From an uncultured Ruminococcus sp. (GTDB taxonomy: Bacteria > Bacillota > Clostridia > Oscillospirales > Ruminococcaceae), in contig CAJTWE010000014.1 of the NCBI GenBank assembly GCA_910579955.1, forward strand, positions 1 through 60,188: a DNA stretch of 60,188 nucleotides, read 5' to 3'. Under the pieces are notes generated by a model. The model saw nothing but the letters and a program-made list of their open reading frames with translations. It searched no databases and was not told where the DNA came from. A program made the position numbers and the translations under genes. Shown piece by piece: positions 44,390 to 54,275 of the stretch. Position 1 is the stretch's first letter; each line of letters starts with the position of its first letter.

Positions 44390-45296
44390 CATTGAAAAGG
44401 CACGTGACAAGTTAATCTGTTATATGAACAGAACCGGACAAAGTCAGTCAGCCATAGCAAAGAAAATAGGTATCTCACCGACTACAGTATCGCAGTTTTT
44501 GAGTGAATCCTATATTGGCGATAATGCAGAAATCGCTTTAAAAGTTGAGTCATTTATCTACTTGCAAACGATGCGTGAGCATTATGCAAAAGCTCCAAAC
44601 TTTACTGACAAGCTGAGAAACACACGAAAAATCACAGCAGCACTTGACTATGTTTACGCTAATAGATGTACCGGTGTTGTATCTGGTGTTTCTGGATGCG
44701 GAAAGACAACAGCATTGAAAAACTACCAGAAGATTGCAAATGGCGTTGTGTATGTACAAGCAGATGCAACAAAGCGCTCCCCCTGCTCTGTTTTAAAACT
44801 GATCTCCAAAGCTATGAGAGAAATATGCAAAGGAACTTCATCGGATACACTGGATAAGCTTATTGATAATCTCACTGGAACAGATAGGCTTATAATTATT
44901 GATGAAGCACAACATCTTACCTCACGTGCATTTGATACATTGAGAGCCTTAAATGACCGTGCAGAAGTAGGCGTTATCTATGCAGGAACACCAGATATTA
45001 TAAAGCGCATGACGGTTGGACGTGCAACAGAAGAATTTGATCAAGTTTACAGCAGAAACGGTTACACTTGCAACCTGGAAAATCATTTTACATTTGAAGA
45101 AGTTTCAGTTCTGTTCAGTGAATTTAATCTTGATAAACCGGTCATTGAATACCTGCTTAATGCAACTTCAAAAAAAGGCGGTTTACGTTATGCCGTGAAT
45201 CTGTTCAAGCTTGCAAGCGCAAAAGCTTCTGGAAACATTCAGGTTCATCATTTGAAAGAAGCTGTACAGCGTGTAGGGATGGGAATGAATGTATGA
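44382..45296 (+). CDS. MuB-type AAA ATPase, transposition target regulator
   Basis: The product is 304 residues, starting at the ATG at 44382 six bases after AAGGAGGT; the ATG at 44376 is too close to the site. The N-terminal 60 residues are an HTH (SQSAIAKKIGISPTTVSQFL). The AAA module has Walker A GVSGCGKTTAL (about 107) and Walker B LIIIDEAQHL (about 170). MuB coats target DNA, stimulates MuA and provides target immunity. Overlaps at both ends show a tight operon with muA and the following small gene. Confidence 0.9.
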   Translation: MNDIEKARDKLICYMNRTGQSQSAIAKKIGISPTTVSQFLSESYIGDNAEIALKVESFIYLQTMREHYAKAPNFTDKLRNTRKITAALDYVYANRCTGVVSGVSGCGKTTALKNYQKIANGVVYVQADATKRSPCSVLKLISKAMREICKGTSSDTLDKLIDNLTGTDRLIIIDEAQHLTSRAFDTLRALNDRAEVGVIYAGTPDIIKRMTVGRATEEFDQVYSRNGYTCNLENHFTFEEVSVLFSEFNLDKPVIEYLLNATSKKGGLRYAVNLFKLASAKASGNIQVHHLKEAVQRVGMGMNV

Positions 45297-45550
45297 ATAA
45301 TGAAATTTACTGGATTTGGATTAAACGGTTACGCAATGGAAAGTACATCGTTTTCATCTATGACCTTGCAGAAGGTATTCGTTGTGAAACGGATGTAAAG
45401 TCCAATAGTTTGACAGTGGTGTGTGATGCAGCCATTGAGATGGCCGATGCATTTGCAAAACTCGGTGGCAATGTTGCAATTGTTACAAGTGACAAGGCTG
45501 CACTGGAGAGAATCAAAAGAAAGTTAGCTTACAAAGGAGCAGTCAAATGA
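45293..45550 (+). CDS. Small hypothetical protein of the Mu-like early operon
   Basis: The protein is 85 residues, starting in an ATGA overlap with muB. No family recognised. It reads as one alpha/beta unit (EIYWIWIKRLRNGKYIVFIY, DAAIEMADAFAKLGG) and ends in a basic helix (ALERIKRKLAYKG). Position suggests an accessory early function. Confidence 0.6.
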   Translation: MNNEIYWIWIKRLRNGKYIVFIYDLAEGIRCETDVKSNSLTVVCDAAIEMADAFAKLGGNVAIVTSDKAALERIKRKLAYKGAVK

Positions 45551-45699
45551 AAAAGTGTATAAAAGAAAGAACGGCTGTTACTGGAATAACAACCGCTCCG
45601 AAGATAAACTTCAATTTCCACACGAAGTTTATCTTCATTATACACGATAATTTCCAAAAAGTCAATACACGCCGTAAAATCATTTTTAAGGCGTTCTAA
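45547..45699 (+). CDS. Possible 50-codon ORF over two hairpins
   Basis: An ATG overlapping the previous stop (ATGA) opens 50 codons (MKKCIKERTAVTGITTAPKI and a basic C-terminus). The same DNA holds two inverted repeats: CGGCTGTTA/TAACAACCG and a perfect 13-bp pair GAAGATAAACTTC (45600-45612) and GAAGTTTATCTTC (45624-45636). A transcription stop ending the early operon is as likely as a peptide. Confidence 0.35.
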   Translation: MKKCIKERTAVTGITTAPKINFNFHTKFIFIIHDNFQKVNTRRKIIFKAF

Positions 45700-45732
45700 T
45701 GTTAAGATATAAAATCACTCAGGCAAAAATTC

Positions 45733-45770
45733 TTAAACGATTACAAACGAATTTAAACGCAATTTAAACG
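45733..45770 (+). promoter_or_regulatory. Four phased TTAAACG iterons
   Basis: TTAAACGA, CAAACGA, TTAAACGC and TTAAACG begin near 45733, 45744, 45753 and 45764, about one helical turn apart, 10-20 bp before the ribosome site of the gene at 45791. Phased copies suggest a regulator-binding array for a middle or late promoter. Confidence 0.4.
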
Positions 45771-45790
45771 ATACTTAGGAGGAAATCAAA

Positions 45791-46288
45791 ATGGAAGATA
45801 TTAAAATGACAGTAGATGAGATTCGTAAAGCTATGCACCTGCAACTTTTTAGTGGTTGTGCTCTTGATTCGTCTTTAGATGTAAGTTTTGTTACAGAAGA
45901 AGACAGTGTCCGTATGGATGAGGTACGCAGTCGAATTGATAATTGTATGGCGATGGATGAAAAATTTAAAACGCAATTGGAAAATGATGTAGATATGACA
46001 TTTCTTATTGCTTGCAGTAATGCTTTTGACGTTGGTTTTAATTTGGGTGTGAGTATTCTAAAATGCTTGATGAATGCAGAAGTACCAACAATTCATGTAC
46101 TTCATAGACCAGCCGAACATCTTGAAAGAGTAATGCCCATAGAAAAGAAAACATCTGTTGATGATGAACTGACTGCTTGCTTGACAGCGTCACTTCCTTA
46201 TATGTCGGAGCGTCAAAAGATCAAGCTTCAAGGCAGACTTGAATATTTGGTCAATGATAATAAGAATGATTTCGACAATCTTTTCTGA
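45791..46288 (+). CDS. Hypothetical protein of the Mu-like element
   Basis: The protein is 165 residues with AGGAGG before the ATG. It is acidic and mainly helical (VRMDEVRSRIDNCMAMDEKF, VDMTFLIACSNAFDVGFNLG). No family recognised and no membrane helix. It stands between the iteron array and a terminator as its own transcription unit. Confidence 0.6.
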   Translation: MEDIKMTVDEIRKAMHLQLFSGCALDSSLDVSFVTEEDSVRMDEVRSRIDNCMAMDEKFKTQLENDVDMTFLIACSNAFDVGFNLGVSILKCLMNAEVPTIHVLHRPAEHLERVMPIEKKTSVDDELTACLTASLPYMSERQKIKLQGRLEYLVNDNKNDFDNLF

Positions 46289-46303
46289 TTAATAAATATT
46301 GAG

Positions 46304-46337
46304 CAGGTGCAAATGTGTTTATGTTTGCACCTGTTTT
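46304..46337 (+). terminator. Terminator before mor
   Basis: CAGGTGCAAA (46304-46313) and TTTGCACCTG (46324-46333) form a perfect 10-bp stem followed by TTTT. Confidence 0.88.
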
Positions 46338-46408
46338 CGAAGAAGTATGTGAAGAGGACAATAGTAATAGAAACGTAGTATCATAAATATTAGAAAGGTG
46401 TGGTTTTT

Positions 46409-46828
46409 ATGAATGGAACTTATGAGAGTTTCTGCAAGGAAGATAAAGAATCCAGACTTATAAAAGAACTCGTTGAATTGATCGGTGAGGAAAATACATT
46501 AAAAATCACCAAAACATATGGCGGTGAAAACATATATGTTCCAAAATGTGAAAAATCTGCTTTTAGAACTCGTGACCGTGATATTTATTCTCAGTTTCTT
46601 GATGGAGTAAGTTTAAAAACACTTGCAAGACGGCATGGATTAGCGGAAAAAACCATACGTGATATTGTGCGTAATATGGAAAGTGAAATGCAGACTTTAA
46701 GAGATCCAGAAAGAAACAAAATGATTCGTGCAGACTTTGAAAATGGAATGTCAATCCTTAATATTGCACACAAGCACAAATTGAGTGTAACATTTATCCG
46801 CACCATAATAGAAAACGACAAGTTATAG
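46409..46828 (+). CDS. Mor-type transcription activator
   Basis: The product is 139 residues; the ATG at 46409 lies 10 bases after AGAAAGG. The first half has the Mor family pattern LIKELVELIGEENTLKITKT, YGGENIYVPK, then an HTH LARRHGLAEKTIRDIVR. A second HTH-like copy follows (LNIAHKHKLSVTFIRTIIEN). In Mu, Mor/C proteins turn on middle and late (head, tail) genes. It immediately precedes scaffold and capsid genes, in line with that role. Confidence 0.78.
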   Translation: MNGTYESFCKEDKESRLIKELVELIGEENTLKITKTYGGENIYVPKCEKSAFRTRDRDIYSQFLDGVSLKTLARRHGLAEKTIRDIVRNMESEMQTLRDPERNKMIRADFENGMSILNIAHKHKLSVTFIRTIIENDKL

Positions 46829-46885
46829 TCAGACTAAAAGCATAATATTGCTTTTATAAAATCAAAAGGAAAGGATTTTAAAATT

Positions 46886-47347
46886 ATGGCAGAAATGAAC
46901 GAAAATCAAACTACTGGCAATACAGCAGAATCAGAAGAAACTGTGGAATCATTGCGTGAGCAGCTTAATGCTGCTAATCAGTCAATAGCTGAATGGAAGC
47001 AAAAGTACGAGCAGTATCAAGCGTCTGAATACAATAATAAGCTTGACAGGTTCATTCAGGAAACAAGAGTAAAAAACAACATTTATGCTGAATATCTAAA
47101 ACGTCAGATTATAGAGCAAAATCTACAGTTTGATGATAATGGTGTTCTCATGGGCGGCGATGCTGTTGTCAAAGAGCTTCGTGAAAGTTGTCCGGATGCT
47201 TTTGTTCCTGATCCCACAGAACGTGCCGCAGCTCCTACATCAGGACGTGCTTCGTGTATAGGAAGTCTTGATCTATTCGGCAATTCTTTTGCTTCTTCTA
47301 CAGGCTTTCCGCAAGAAGCTGAACCAAGCAGAAATAAAGAATGGTAA
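46886..47347 (+). CDS. Phage scaffolding protein
   Basis: The protein is 153 residues. Acidic Glu/Asn-rich N-terminus, long coiled coil (VESLREQLNAANQSIAEWKQ), then NKLDRFIQETRVKNNIYAEY and a Pro/Ala-rich tail, typical of capsid scaffolding proteins encoded just before the major capsid gene, here 13 bp downstream. It would guide procapsid assembly. No protease gene to remove it is seen nearby. Confidence 0.78.
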   Translation: MAEMNENQTTGNTAESEETVESLREQLNAANQSIAEWKQKYEQYQASEYNNKLDRFIQETRVKNNIYAEYLKRQIIEQNLQFDDNGVLMGGDAVVKELRESCPDAFVPDPTERAAAPTSGRASCIGSLDLFGNSFASSTGFPQEAEPSRNKEW

Positions 47348-47360
47348 GGATTGTTAAAAA

Positions 47361-48203
47361 ATGGCTGAATTAGAATTTGATATCAATTATGCTGAAAAAT
47401 ACAGTAATACGATTGATGAGCGTTTCAAGTTATCTTCCATCACGGATAGTGCAGTCAATAAAGAATATAACTTTGATGGCGTAAATACAATCAATATCTA
47501 TTCTGTAGAAACGGCAGAACTTAATGATTATGAGAGAAATAAAACTGAAAATCGCTATGGTACACCTAAAGAACTGGGCAATGCTGTACAGCGTTTAACG
47601 CTTACACAGGATAAGGGATTTGCATTTACAATTGATGCCGGTAACTACAATGATACAGTTATGGCAAGCAGTGCAGCAAATGCTTCAAAGCGTCAGATAG
47701 ATGAAGTGATCACACCAACAGTTGATAAATATCGTATTTCTAAGATGGTAAAAGAAGCAGGTACAACTTTAACGCCAACTACACCGAGTGCATATGAACG
47801 CTTCCTTGATGCAAGCGTAGTACTTACAGAAAATCTTGTTCCAGCTGACGGACGCATCGCCTTTGTATCTCCCAGTTATTACCGTGATTTGAAACTTGAT
47901 CCTGCATTTACAGGAAAGGCAGACAAAGCAAATGAGATTGCAGTAAGTGGAGAAATTGCTAAAATTGACAATACAGCATTTATTGTAACACCAAGCAGTT
48001 ACTTCCCATCGCAGGACATTGACTTTATTCTTGTACATCCGTGTGCAACTCTGGGTCCTGTAAAACTGGCTGAATATAAGATTCATGATAAGCCACAGGG
48101 AATTAGTGGTTGGCTCTGTGAGGGTCGTATTTACTTTGATGCATTCGTTCTCAACAATAAGAAGAATGGTATTGTAGTTTCAAAGAAGCCGCCTACAGCT
48201 TAA
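47361..48203 (+). CDS. Phage major capsid protein (HK97-like)
   Basis: The protein is 280 residues. The sequence has the pattern of Firmicute phage capsid proteins: IDERFKLSSITDSAVNKEYN, RNKTENRYGTPKELGNAVQ, a glycine-poor core with DRIAFVSPSYYRDL-like text (GRIAFVSPSYYRDLKLDPAF), and a C-terminal VHPCATLGPVKLAEYKIHDK with FDAFVLNNKKNGI. The order scaffold-capsid supports the call. It is the last gene of the element before a terminator, so head morphogenesis would need portal and terminase from elsewhere. Confidence 0.85.
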   Translation: MAELEFDINYAEKYSNTIDERFKLSSITDSAVNKEYNFDGVNTINIYSVETAELNDYERNKTENRYGTPKELGNAVQRLTLTQDKGFAFTIDAGNYNDTVMASSAANASKRQIDEVITPTVDKYRISKMVKEAGTTLTPTTPSAYERFLDASVVLTENLVPADGRIAFVSPSYYRDLKLDPAFTGKADKANEIAVSGEIAKIDNTAFIVTPSSYFPSQDIDFILVHPCATLGPVKLAEYKIHDKPQGISGWLCEGRIYFDAFVLNNKKNGIVVSKKPPTA

Positions 48204-48226
48204 AGCTTTTCATAAAATACCAAAAA

Positions 48227-48263
48227 CAATAAAGGAAGTCATAATTTTTGACCTCCTTTGTTG
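48227..48263 (+). terminator. Terminator after the capsid gene
   Basis: AAAGGAAGTCA and TGACCTCCTTT form the main stem with CAA/TTG outside, followed by TTTTAT. Between it and 48508 I see no intact gene, only AT-rich sequence and possible debris. Confidence 0.75.
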
Positions 48264-48508
48264 TTTTATATAATCAATATTTATTAAGATGGAGTTGGTT
48301 AATTTTCCCACTCCTTAACGCCAAAATAGCAGACGGATTTTTCCGTTAGCTTAATATGGGCTTAGATTTAAATGTGCTTTAAAGGCTCTTTAATTGCCAA
48401 TTATACATACATTAAATCATATTCTGTACCGGAAAACAGTCTTGATGATTATTTCGCATTACACCTAAAATTGTTTTGATTACAGCCTGATTATCGTCTA
48501 TTTTATAG

Positions 48509-50802
48509 TATTCCCGACTTTTCAACGGTATTACAGCGAACGGCTACAAAAGTCAAGAAAAACTTGATTATTGGAGGCATTATCCACTTCGTCAATTATC
48601 AATCGAAGAAGGAAAATACTGCATTCTCAACTTGATACATAGACTAAAACCAGATATTCCTGTATATATTATAAGATCAAAAGAAACTTGGAATAAAACA
48701 GAAAAGCACCTATCCGGCAGTATATTGATCCCTGATTTTCAGGCGGAGGAAATTCCAGCAATTGAAAATAATACTACAATTTTTATACATAACGAAAACA
48801 ACAGACCCAATATTCTTAGGATTCCACAACGTACAATAAGTTTCCTTGCTGATAAGTTAAGAAAAAATGGCTATGATGACCCATACAAACTTTTGCAGAA
48901 AACGCAAGGATTATACTATTACATAAGAAACGCATTATTTACTGGCACACAAAAACATCCGGGCTGGGAAAAAGACAATGATAAAGCCGTTGTTGTTGCA
49001 GCATTATTAGGGAAATGGATGGAGTCCGATGGCGATAAAACTGTAATCGAAAAGCTTTATGGCAATTCAAGTTTCACATACAGAGAGACCGATAAAATTA
49101 TTCCATATACAAATAGAGATTTGTTCCATTTCTATGTTTCATATACCAAAATTCTTCTCACCAATATAAATGGCAATCTCGACAGACTTATAAAACTTTT
49201 AGATTTGTTACCTAATTGTACAGATGAACTATTTATCGATATATAGAACGAGATAACAACTGCTGTTACAAAACTTGATGATCCTGATAAAGAAAAAATA
49301 AAAACCCAATTAAGAAAGACTATATATAATCACAGACGTTTTGCCAATTCCAATTGGGCAGCGAGTACTGAAAGAATCGCCAAAATTGAAGAAATATGTA
49401 CCGAAATCACTTTTGAAGATCAGGCATACGATTTTTTATACTTGACAGAATCTGGAGATATACCTATTTTCAATCCTGTTGTACATGATTCCAAACGTGA
49501 TTATCAGAAAAATAAAGACGCTATAAAAGATGTCATCGTTTCTGAAATTACAAGATTTAAAGAAGATGGCATTGACTTAGGGCACTTTTTAGGGATAAGG
49601 AAGATAAAATCTTGCTATTATATAGGTGCTACTATTGCAAAATATTATTGTGATTCCAAATACGATCAAGGTATACTTGACATAATAATCCAATCTACAA
49701 ATAATCCTTAAATAGCAGTTGACTATACTTATAATTGTTCGAATTCAAACTTATCAGAAGTATATCATGCAATAGAGTATTTGCGAAAAGATCATTTTGC
49801 AGATGATTTCTATGTTGCTTTTATATCTACATTGCCTTTTGATGAAAAAACGAAGGTGCTTATTAACAAATTGCCTGATGAAGCTACAAAGAATTACTGG
49901 AGCAGATTTACTCGCTTCAAAATTGAGAACAAAGATTTACTCATTGAAGCTGTTGATAATCTCTTAAAGTATAGTAACTGGAATGCGCTGAGTCTTATTA
50001 TGCACTCTCAAATAGAAATGTTTAATACCGAAGAAATCCTGATTATAATATCTGAATCCACACAAAAAATGATTGCTGAAAAAGCCACAATAGGAAATAA
50101 TGATTGCTATTTTATTAAACGTTTGTTTTCAGTGGTTCACCAAAGAATTGGAGACGACTTTAAAAGCTATCCTGCTTTATTTGAACTTGAAATTAGGTTA
50201 TATGGTATTATCGGCTGGGAAAACATGAAATGCTGCAATTATATGTTTAAACGCAATGCCAATCTATTTGCGGAAATCATATCTTTGATTTACAAAAAAG
50301 ATGATGGCAGTTATGATGAATCAATAGATTCGGAGAAGAAACGAGTTTTTTCTCTTTGGAAAGAGATATAAAGTTTTGCCCTGGTGAAGAAAACGGTTCT
50401 ATCAATAAAGGCATTTTGGATAAGTGGTTGAGCGACTTCAAATCATGTTTGGAATACCAACAGCAGAATTCTCTCTTGTATAAAATGCTCGGAAAGCTTT
50501 TTGCTGCTTCTCCTACAGGGTCTGACGGTATTTTTCCACATGAAGCAATCAGAGATAAAATAGAAGAAATCGGGAATGAGAAATTGATGAACTCTTTTGC
50601 CTTTGCTATTATTTATGGACGAGGTGTGCATAGTGTAACTGGTGGTAAAGATGAATATAAACTTGGAGAAAAATATGCTGAAATAAGCAGAAAACTATCG
50701 GTTCGTTATCCAAAAACAGCTAAGATATTCAGTATCATAAGCAGAAGCTTCTTTAATGAATCTGAACACGAGAGAAAGATAGCAGAAACCGAAATTTATT
50801 AA
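48509..50802 (+). pseudogene. Large helical protein gene, 5'-truncated with two stops and a frameshift
   Basis: From 48509 one frame reads LFNGITANGYKSQEKLDYWR onward without a start. It is broken by TAG at 49244 and TAA at 49709 (same frame resumes each time), then shifts frame near 50360 and ends at 50802. The C-terminus (SPTGSDGIFPHEAIRDKIEE, RGVHSVTGG, LAEKY-like GEKYAEISRKL, YPKTAKIFSIISRSF) recalls the conserved end of large helical proteins seen in defence-type loci; this is from memory and weak. Both stops fit Gln codons changed C to T. The upstream N-terminal part has been lost. Confidence 0.65.
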
Positions 50803-51029
50803 GGGGTTTATCTTAAATTGTTACAAAATGAATAAACATCCCATATAGACTCAGAATACAAGCCACGTCTTGAAAGACATACCAACACGAACGCATGCGG
50901 TTACGTTCTCTTGAGTAATTGCTATAGCTTACCCGTTGAATGGGTCTATATCATCCAAAGTTAATTGCTCTGCCATTTTGTCTTTCACAATTCGGAGGGT
51001 GCATTGTATTAAAATTGCAGTCTTTAGCC

Positions 51030-51071
51030 AACAATCCTAGTAAATGCGTTGTTTACGAGGATTGTTTTTTT
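51030..51071 (+). terminator. Strong terminator
   Basis: AACAATCCT/AGGATTGTT plus inner GTAAA/TTTAC form a long stem, followed by seven T. Confidence 0.85.
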
Positions 51072-51188
51072 GCCCATATGAATAAGAATGCGATTTCATA
51101 CCCTTACAGGATTTAGATATAGCTTGATTTTTATGAGGTTCAGAGATTTTTTGAGTGAGAAAAATATTTATTATAAATCAAATAAGAT

Positions 51189-51223
51189 AAAATGCGGAGT
51201 TTAAAATTATAGCTTCGCATTTT
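51189..51223. terminator. Second hairpin
   Basis: AAAATGCGGAG (51189-51199) pairs with CTTCGCATTTT (51213-51223), one mismatch. Confidence 0.6.
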
Positions 51224-51314
51224 GTTGTCTTTACAGGAAGATATGATAAAAGTAAGCAATAAAAACCTAAGAAAGGCAGATGTTGAAATATCGTGATTTT
51301 TAACATCATAAGTA

Positions 51315-51343
51315 TTGAAAAAATGGACTGAGTATGATACAAT
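51315..51343 (+). promoter_or_regulatory. Promoter of the pectate lyase gene
   Basis: TTGAAA (51315-51320), 17 bp and TACAAT (51338-51343), about 50 bp before the AGGAGG and ATG at 51402. Confidence 0.75.
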
Positions 51344-51401
51344 AATAAATAGTATATTCTGGAAACAAAGATAAAACAGAAAAGGCTAACAGGAGGATAA
51401 A

Positions 51402-53877
51402 ATGAATAAACAAAAAAGAAAAATAATCGCATTTTCAGCAGTTATTGCAATGCTTATCAGCAGCATGCAAGTTTCGGCGGTTTCTGGTATATCGCCGTTT
51501 TTGACTGCTCAGGCGGAGAGTACGGATTCGCGTATCCTTGTGGATATCAACCGCAATGACGGACGCAAGGCATCCTACTCCAAGAATGCAAATAACTGGC
51601 TTGTAGACGGAACATACACCTATACGATTAATGGCATCACCTGCAAACTGTCTGCTGATGGCGGTTCAGTTGATTTGGTGAATAATAAGATACTGCAATT
51701 GCAGAATGTTGAGAAAACGCCGACCCTTACTATGGACGGCGCAAAAGTCAAGGATGGCACAAGCAATCCGACCTTGAAGCTTGAGATTTCAGGCTTGCCA
51801 GAGGATCCGTACATGGCACGCTTGTGCTGACCGAAACGTTACTAACAGCTCTTTAACTGTCAAAGTTGCAGGCAAGCAGGTCGCTAACGGAGTAAAATGT
51901 CCAACTAATCCCACAGACAGCGAGGACGCTGGAACGGCTTTTGGTACATTTTCCGGAACATCAGTTACAGTTGAGATAACTGCGGAAGGCAACGGAACTC
52001 TCAATACACCGTGGCTTAATGCTTTTGAAATCGACGGCGCTGACCCGATTAACTCGATAAGCCACATTTCCCCAAAAGATCAGGAAGCACATCTGTTGCA
52101 TGAAGATGGTTTGACATGGAAAGCAGGTGCAAATGCTGCCAGCCATAATGTTTATATCGGCACGGATTTAAATGCAGTTACAAATGCGAATGAGAAATCT
52201 CCGGAATTTCGAGGCAATGTGACAGAGCCGAAATTCTCTCTTGACGAAAGTTATTCCTCTGTTCCCACATATTATTGGCGTGTTGACGAGGTTAATAAGG
52301 ACGGCAGTGTTGTTCATGGTGCAGTGTATAGTTTCCAGATCGCTCGTCTGGCTTTCCAGACAGCCGAGGGATACGGCAGATTCGCCAGAGGTGGCAGAGG
52401 CGGATATGTTTATCACGTCACAAATCTGAAAGATGACGGCACGGAAGGCTCGCTTCGTTACGGTCTATGTACTTTGAAAGGTGCAAGAACGATCGTCTTT
52501 GATGTGGGAGGTGTTATTCCTCTGAGCGATACCCTCTGTATTCCTGAGGACGGCGGTAATGTGTATGTTGCAGGACAAACAGCTCCCGGAGACGGCATCA
52601 CACTTATCAATTACGATTTTGGAGCAATGGGCTCACAAGACGTTGTTATACGTGATATCCGTGTGCGTGTCGGCGATATGAATGGATCTTCCCACGGCGG
52701 TATGGGCATGAGCAGCTGTAACAATTCCATTGTGGACCACTGCTCGATTTCATGGGCGACAGATGAGGGTTTTTCCTCGAGAAGTGCGGCAAATCTGACA
52801 TTCCAGTGGAACATTATCGGCGAGTCCTTGAACAATTCTGTTCACTACGATGCCAATGATCGTGATAAAGTTGAACGCTATGCCTTTGCAGCCTCAATAG
52901 GCGGATATACAGGTTCATTCCACCATAATCTGCTCATTAACAACACCGGACGTAACTGGTCGCTTGCAGGCGCAATGGAGCAGGACGGGCAGACCTACGG
53001 CGGACAGCTTGACATTTCCAATAATGTTGTCTACAACTGGAGGGACAGAACAACAGACGGTGGTGCAAGACGTGTACAGTTCGTGAACAATTACTATAAG
53101 GCAGGTCCTGTTTCCAATACAAATCTCCATCTTGTTTCCGTAGACGGCAACGAGCTGAATACCTCGGATATGCAGATGCTTTATGCGTCAGGCAATATGA
53201 AAGTTGCCCAGAACGGAACAACTTTGATCGATGCAAAAACGGACGAATGGTCGTCAGGAAAAGCTGTCTGCGGAATGAAGGGCAATAACGCAAATGAGAA
53301 CAGCATACGAAGCAATTCGCCGTGGTTCGATAATTATATTACACTGGATTCGGCGGAAAATGCCTATAAAAAGGTAATTGATAATACCTCCGGTGCAGGT
53401 GCTAATAAGCCGGCTCTTGACTATATTGACAGCCGCTATCATGATGAGGTTGCCAATGGCAAGTACACCTATACAGGCTCTAAGGATAAGCTGCAAGGAA
53501 TCATCGACAGTCAGAACGATGTTGGAGGTTATCCGTCCGACAAGAATTTCAAGGGCGGTACTGCTTCGACTGATACGGATAGGGATGGTATGTCCGATGC
53601 TTGGGAAACTGAACACGGTCTGAATCCGAATGACCCCAAGGACGGTGCAGTCGTATCGCTTTCCGCTGATGATTATACAAATCTGGAAATGTATCTCAAT
53701 GAACTTGCAGGAGACCCTGTTGAATTTAACGGCACACCGATTGAAATAGAACCGCTTGAAGGCGAACTTGTTAGTGTGCAAATTCTGGATACGGCTTATT
53801 TGAGCAGCTGGTCGATTGACGGCAAACTGGAATCGGGCGACCCGGTATTCGGCGACAGAACTGCTGAAAAGTTGAAT
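51402..53877 (+). pseudogene. Pectate lyase (PL1-like), N-terminal part; frameshifted and split by IS
   Basis: A signal peptide (KKIIAFSAVIAMLISSMQVS-like) and an N-terminal binding module (to about 51800) are followed by a frameshift near 51800-51830, after which the next frame continues NVTNSSLTVKVAGKQ. The catalytic part is a right-handed beta-helix: GYGRFARGGRGGYVYHVTNL, SLRYGLCT, VYVAGQTAPGDGI, SIVDHCSISWATDEG, DGGARRVQFVNNYY, typical of family 1 pectate lyases. A calcium motif TDTDRDGMSDAWE follows. The frame then runs into an IS3-type element at about 53878. No active full-length enzyme can be made. The C-terminal dockerin lies beyond the IS. Confidence 0.85.
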
Positions 53878-53952
53878 CGTCTATAATAAATTGGACAAAA
53901 AATATTAAGCCGTGGTATAATAGAATAAAAAAGGAAAAAGGCGGTAAGAAAA

Positions 53953-54240
53953 ATGTCAGGAAAAACGAAGAATTACACAGAGGAATTCAAAAAGCAGATA
54001 GTGCAGCTGTCAAAAGGCGGCAGATCAGCGAATTCAATAGCAAAGGATTATGGCATATCAAAATCCAGCGTAACGAAGTGGGTGAGAGATTTCAATAATT
54101 CCGGATCGTTCAAAGCGAAGGACAACAGAACTCCTGAGGAAAAAGAGCTGATCGAGCTCAGAAAACGGGTAAAGGAACTTGAAATGGAGGCTGATATTTT
54201 AAAACAGGCAGCGCTGATAATGGCACGAAAGTCAAAATAA
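53953..54240 (+). CDS. IS3 OrfA (HTH protein)
   Basis: The protein is 95 residues with an HTH (AKDYGISKSSVTKWVRDF) and a leucine zipper-like C-terminus (ELIELRKRVKELEMEADILK), as in IS3-group OrfA proteins that bind the element ends. Near the end, T TTA AAA at 54198-54204 is a correctly phased -1 slippery heptamer. After slipping, the frame stays open into orfB, so a fused OrfAB transposase can be made. Confidence 0.9.
   Translation: MSGKTKNYTEEFKKQIVQLSKGGRSANSIAKDYGISKSSVTKWVRDFNNSGSFKAKDNRTPEEKELIELRKRVKELEMEADILKQAALIMARKSK
54198..54204 (+). other. -1 ribosomal frameshift heptamer
   Basis: T TTA AAA in the orfA frame (X XXY YYZ form). Slipping back one base leads to ACA GGC AGC and an open frame through OrfB. 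Confidence 0.65.
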
Positions 54241-54275
54241 TCCTTGCAAATCGACATAAGTACAGTATCAGCGCA

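Larger units (their letters stand above)
41284..48263 (+). mobile_element. Mu-type transposable phage relic or satellite
   Basis: The early region is Mu-like: divergent repressor and Ner, MuA-type transposase, MuB-type ATPase, small genes and a Mor-type activator. Only a scaffold and a capsid gene follow, then a terminator. Terminase, portal, head protease and tail genes are not seen. The left end is placed near the 5'-TG at 41284, where the ATPase pseudogene breaks off. The right end is uncertain; I did not find the inverse of the left-end sequence before 51 kb. It may be a deletion product or a satellite using a helper phage. Confidence 0.65.
50803..51314. other. Intergenic region with two terminators
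   Basis: It holds a strong hairpin at 51030-51065 and another at 51189-51223. On the minus strand near 50930-50975 a short frame MAEQLTLDDIDPFNG ends quickly and may be a gene scrap. I see nothing else. Confidence 0.5.

Noticed and set aside
4055..46337. Shared AGGTGCAA/TTGCACCT arms at 4055-4077 and 46304-46337
   Set aside because: The second is a typical terminator with a T-run and the first lies before a transcription start; the elements are unrelated, so I take the match as chance.
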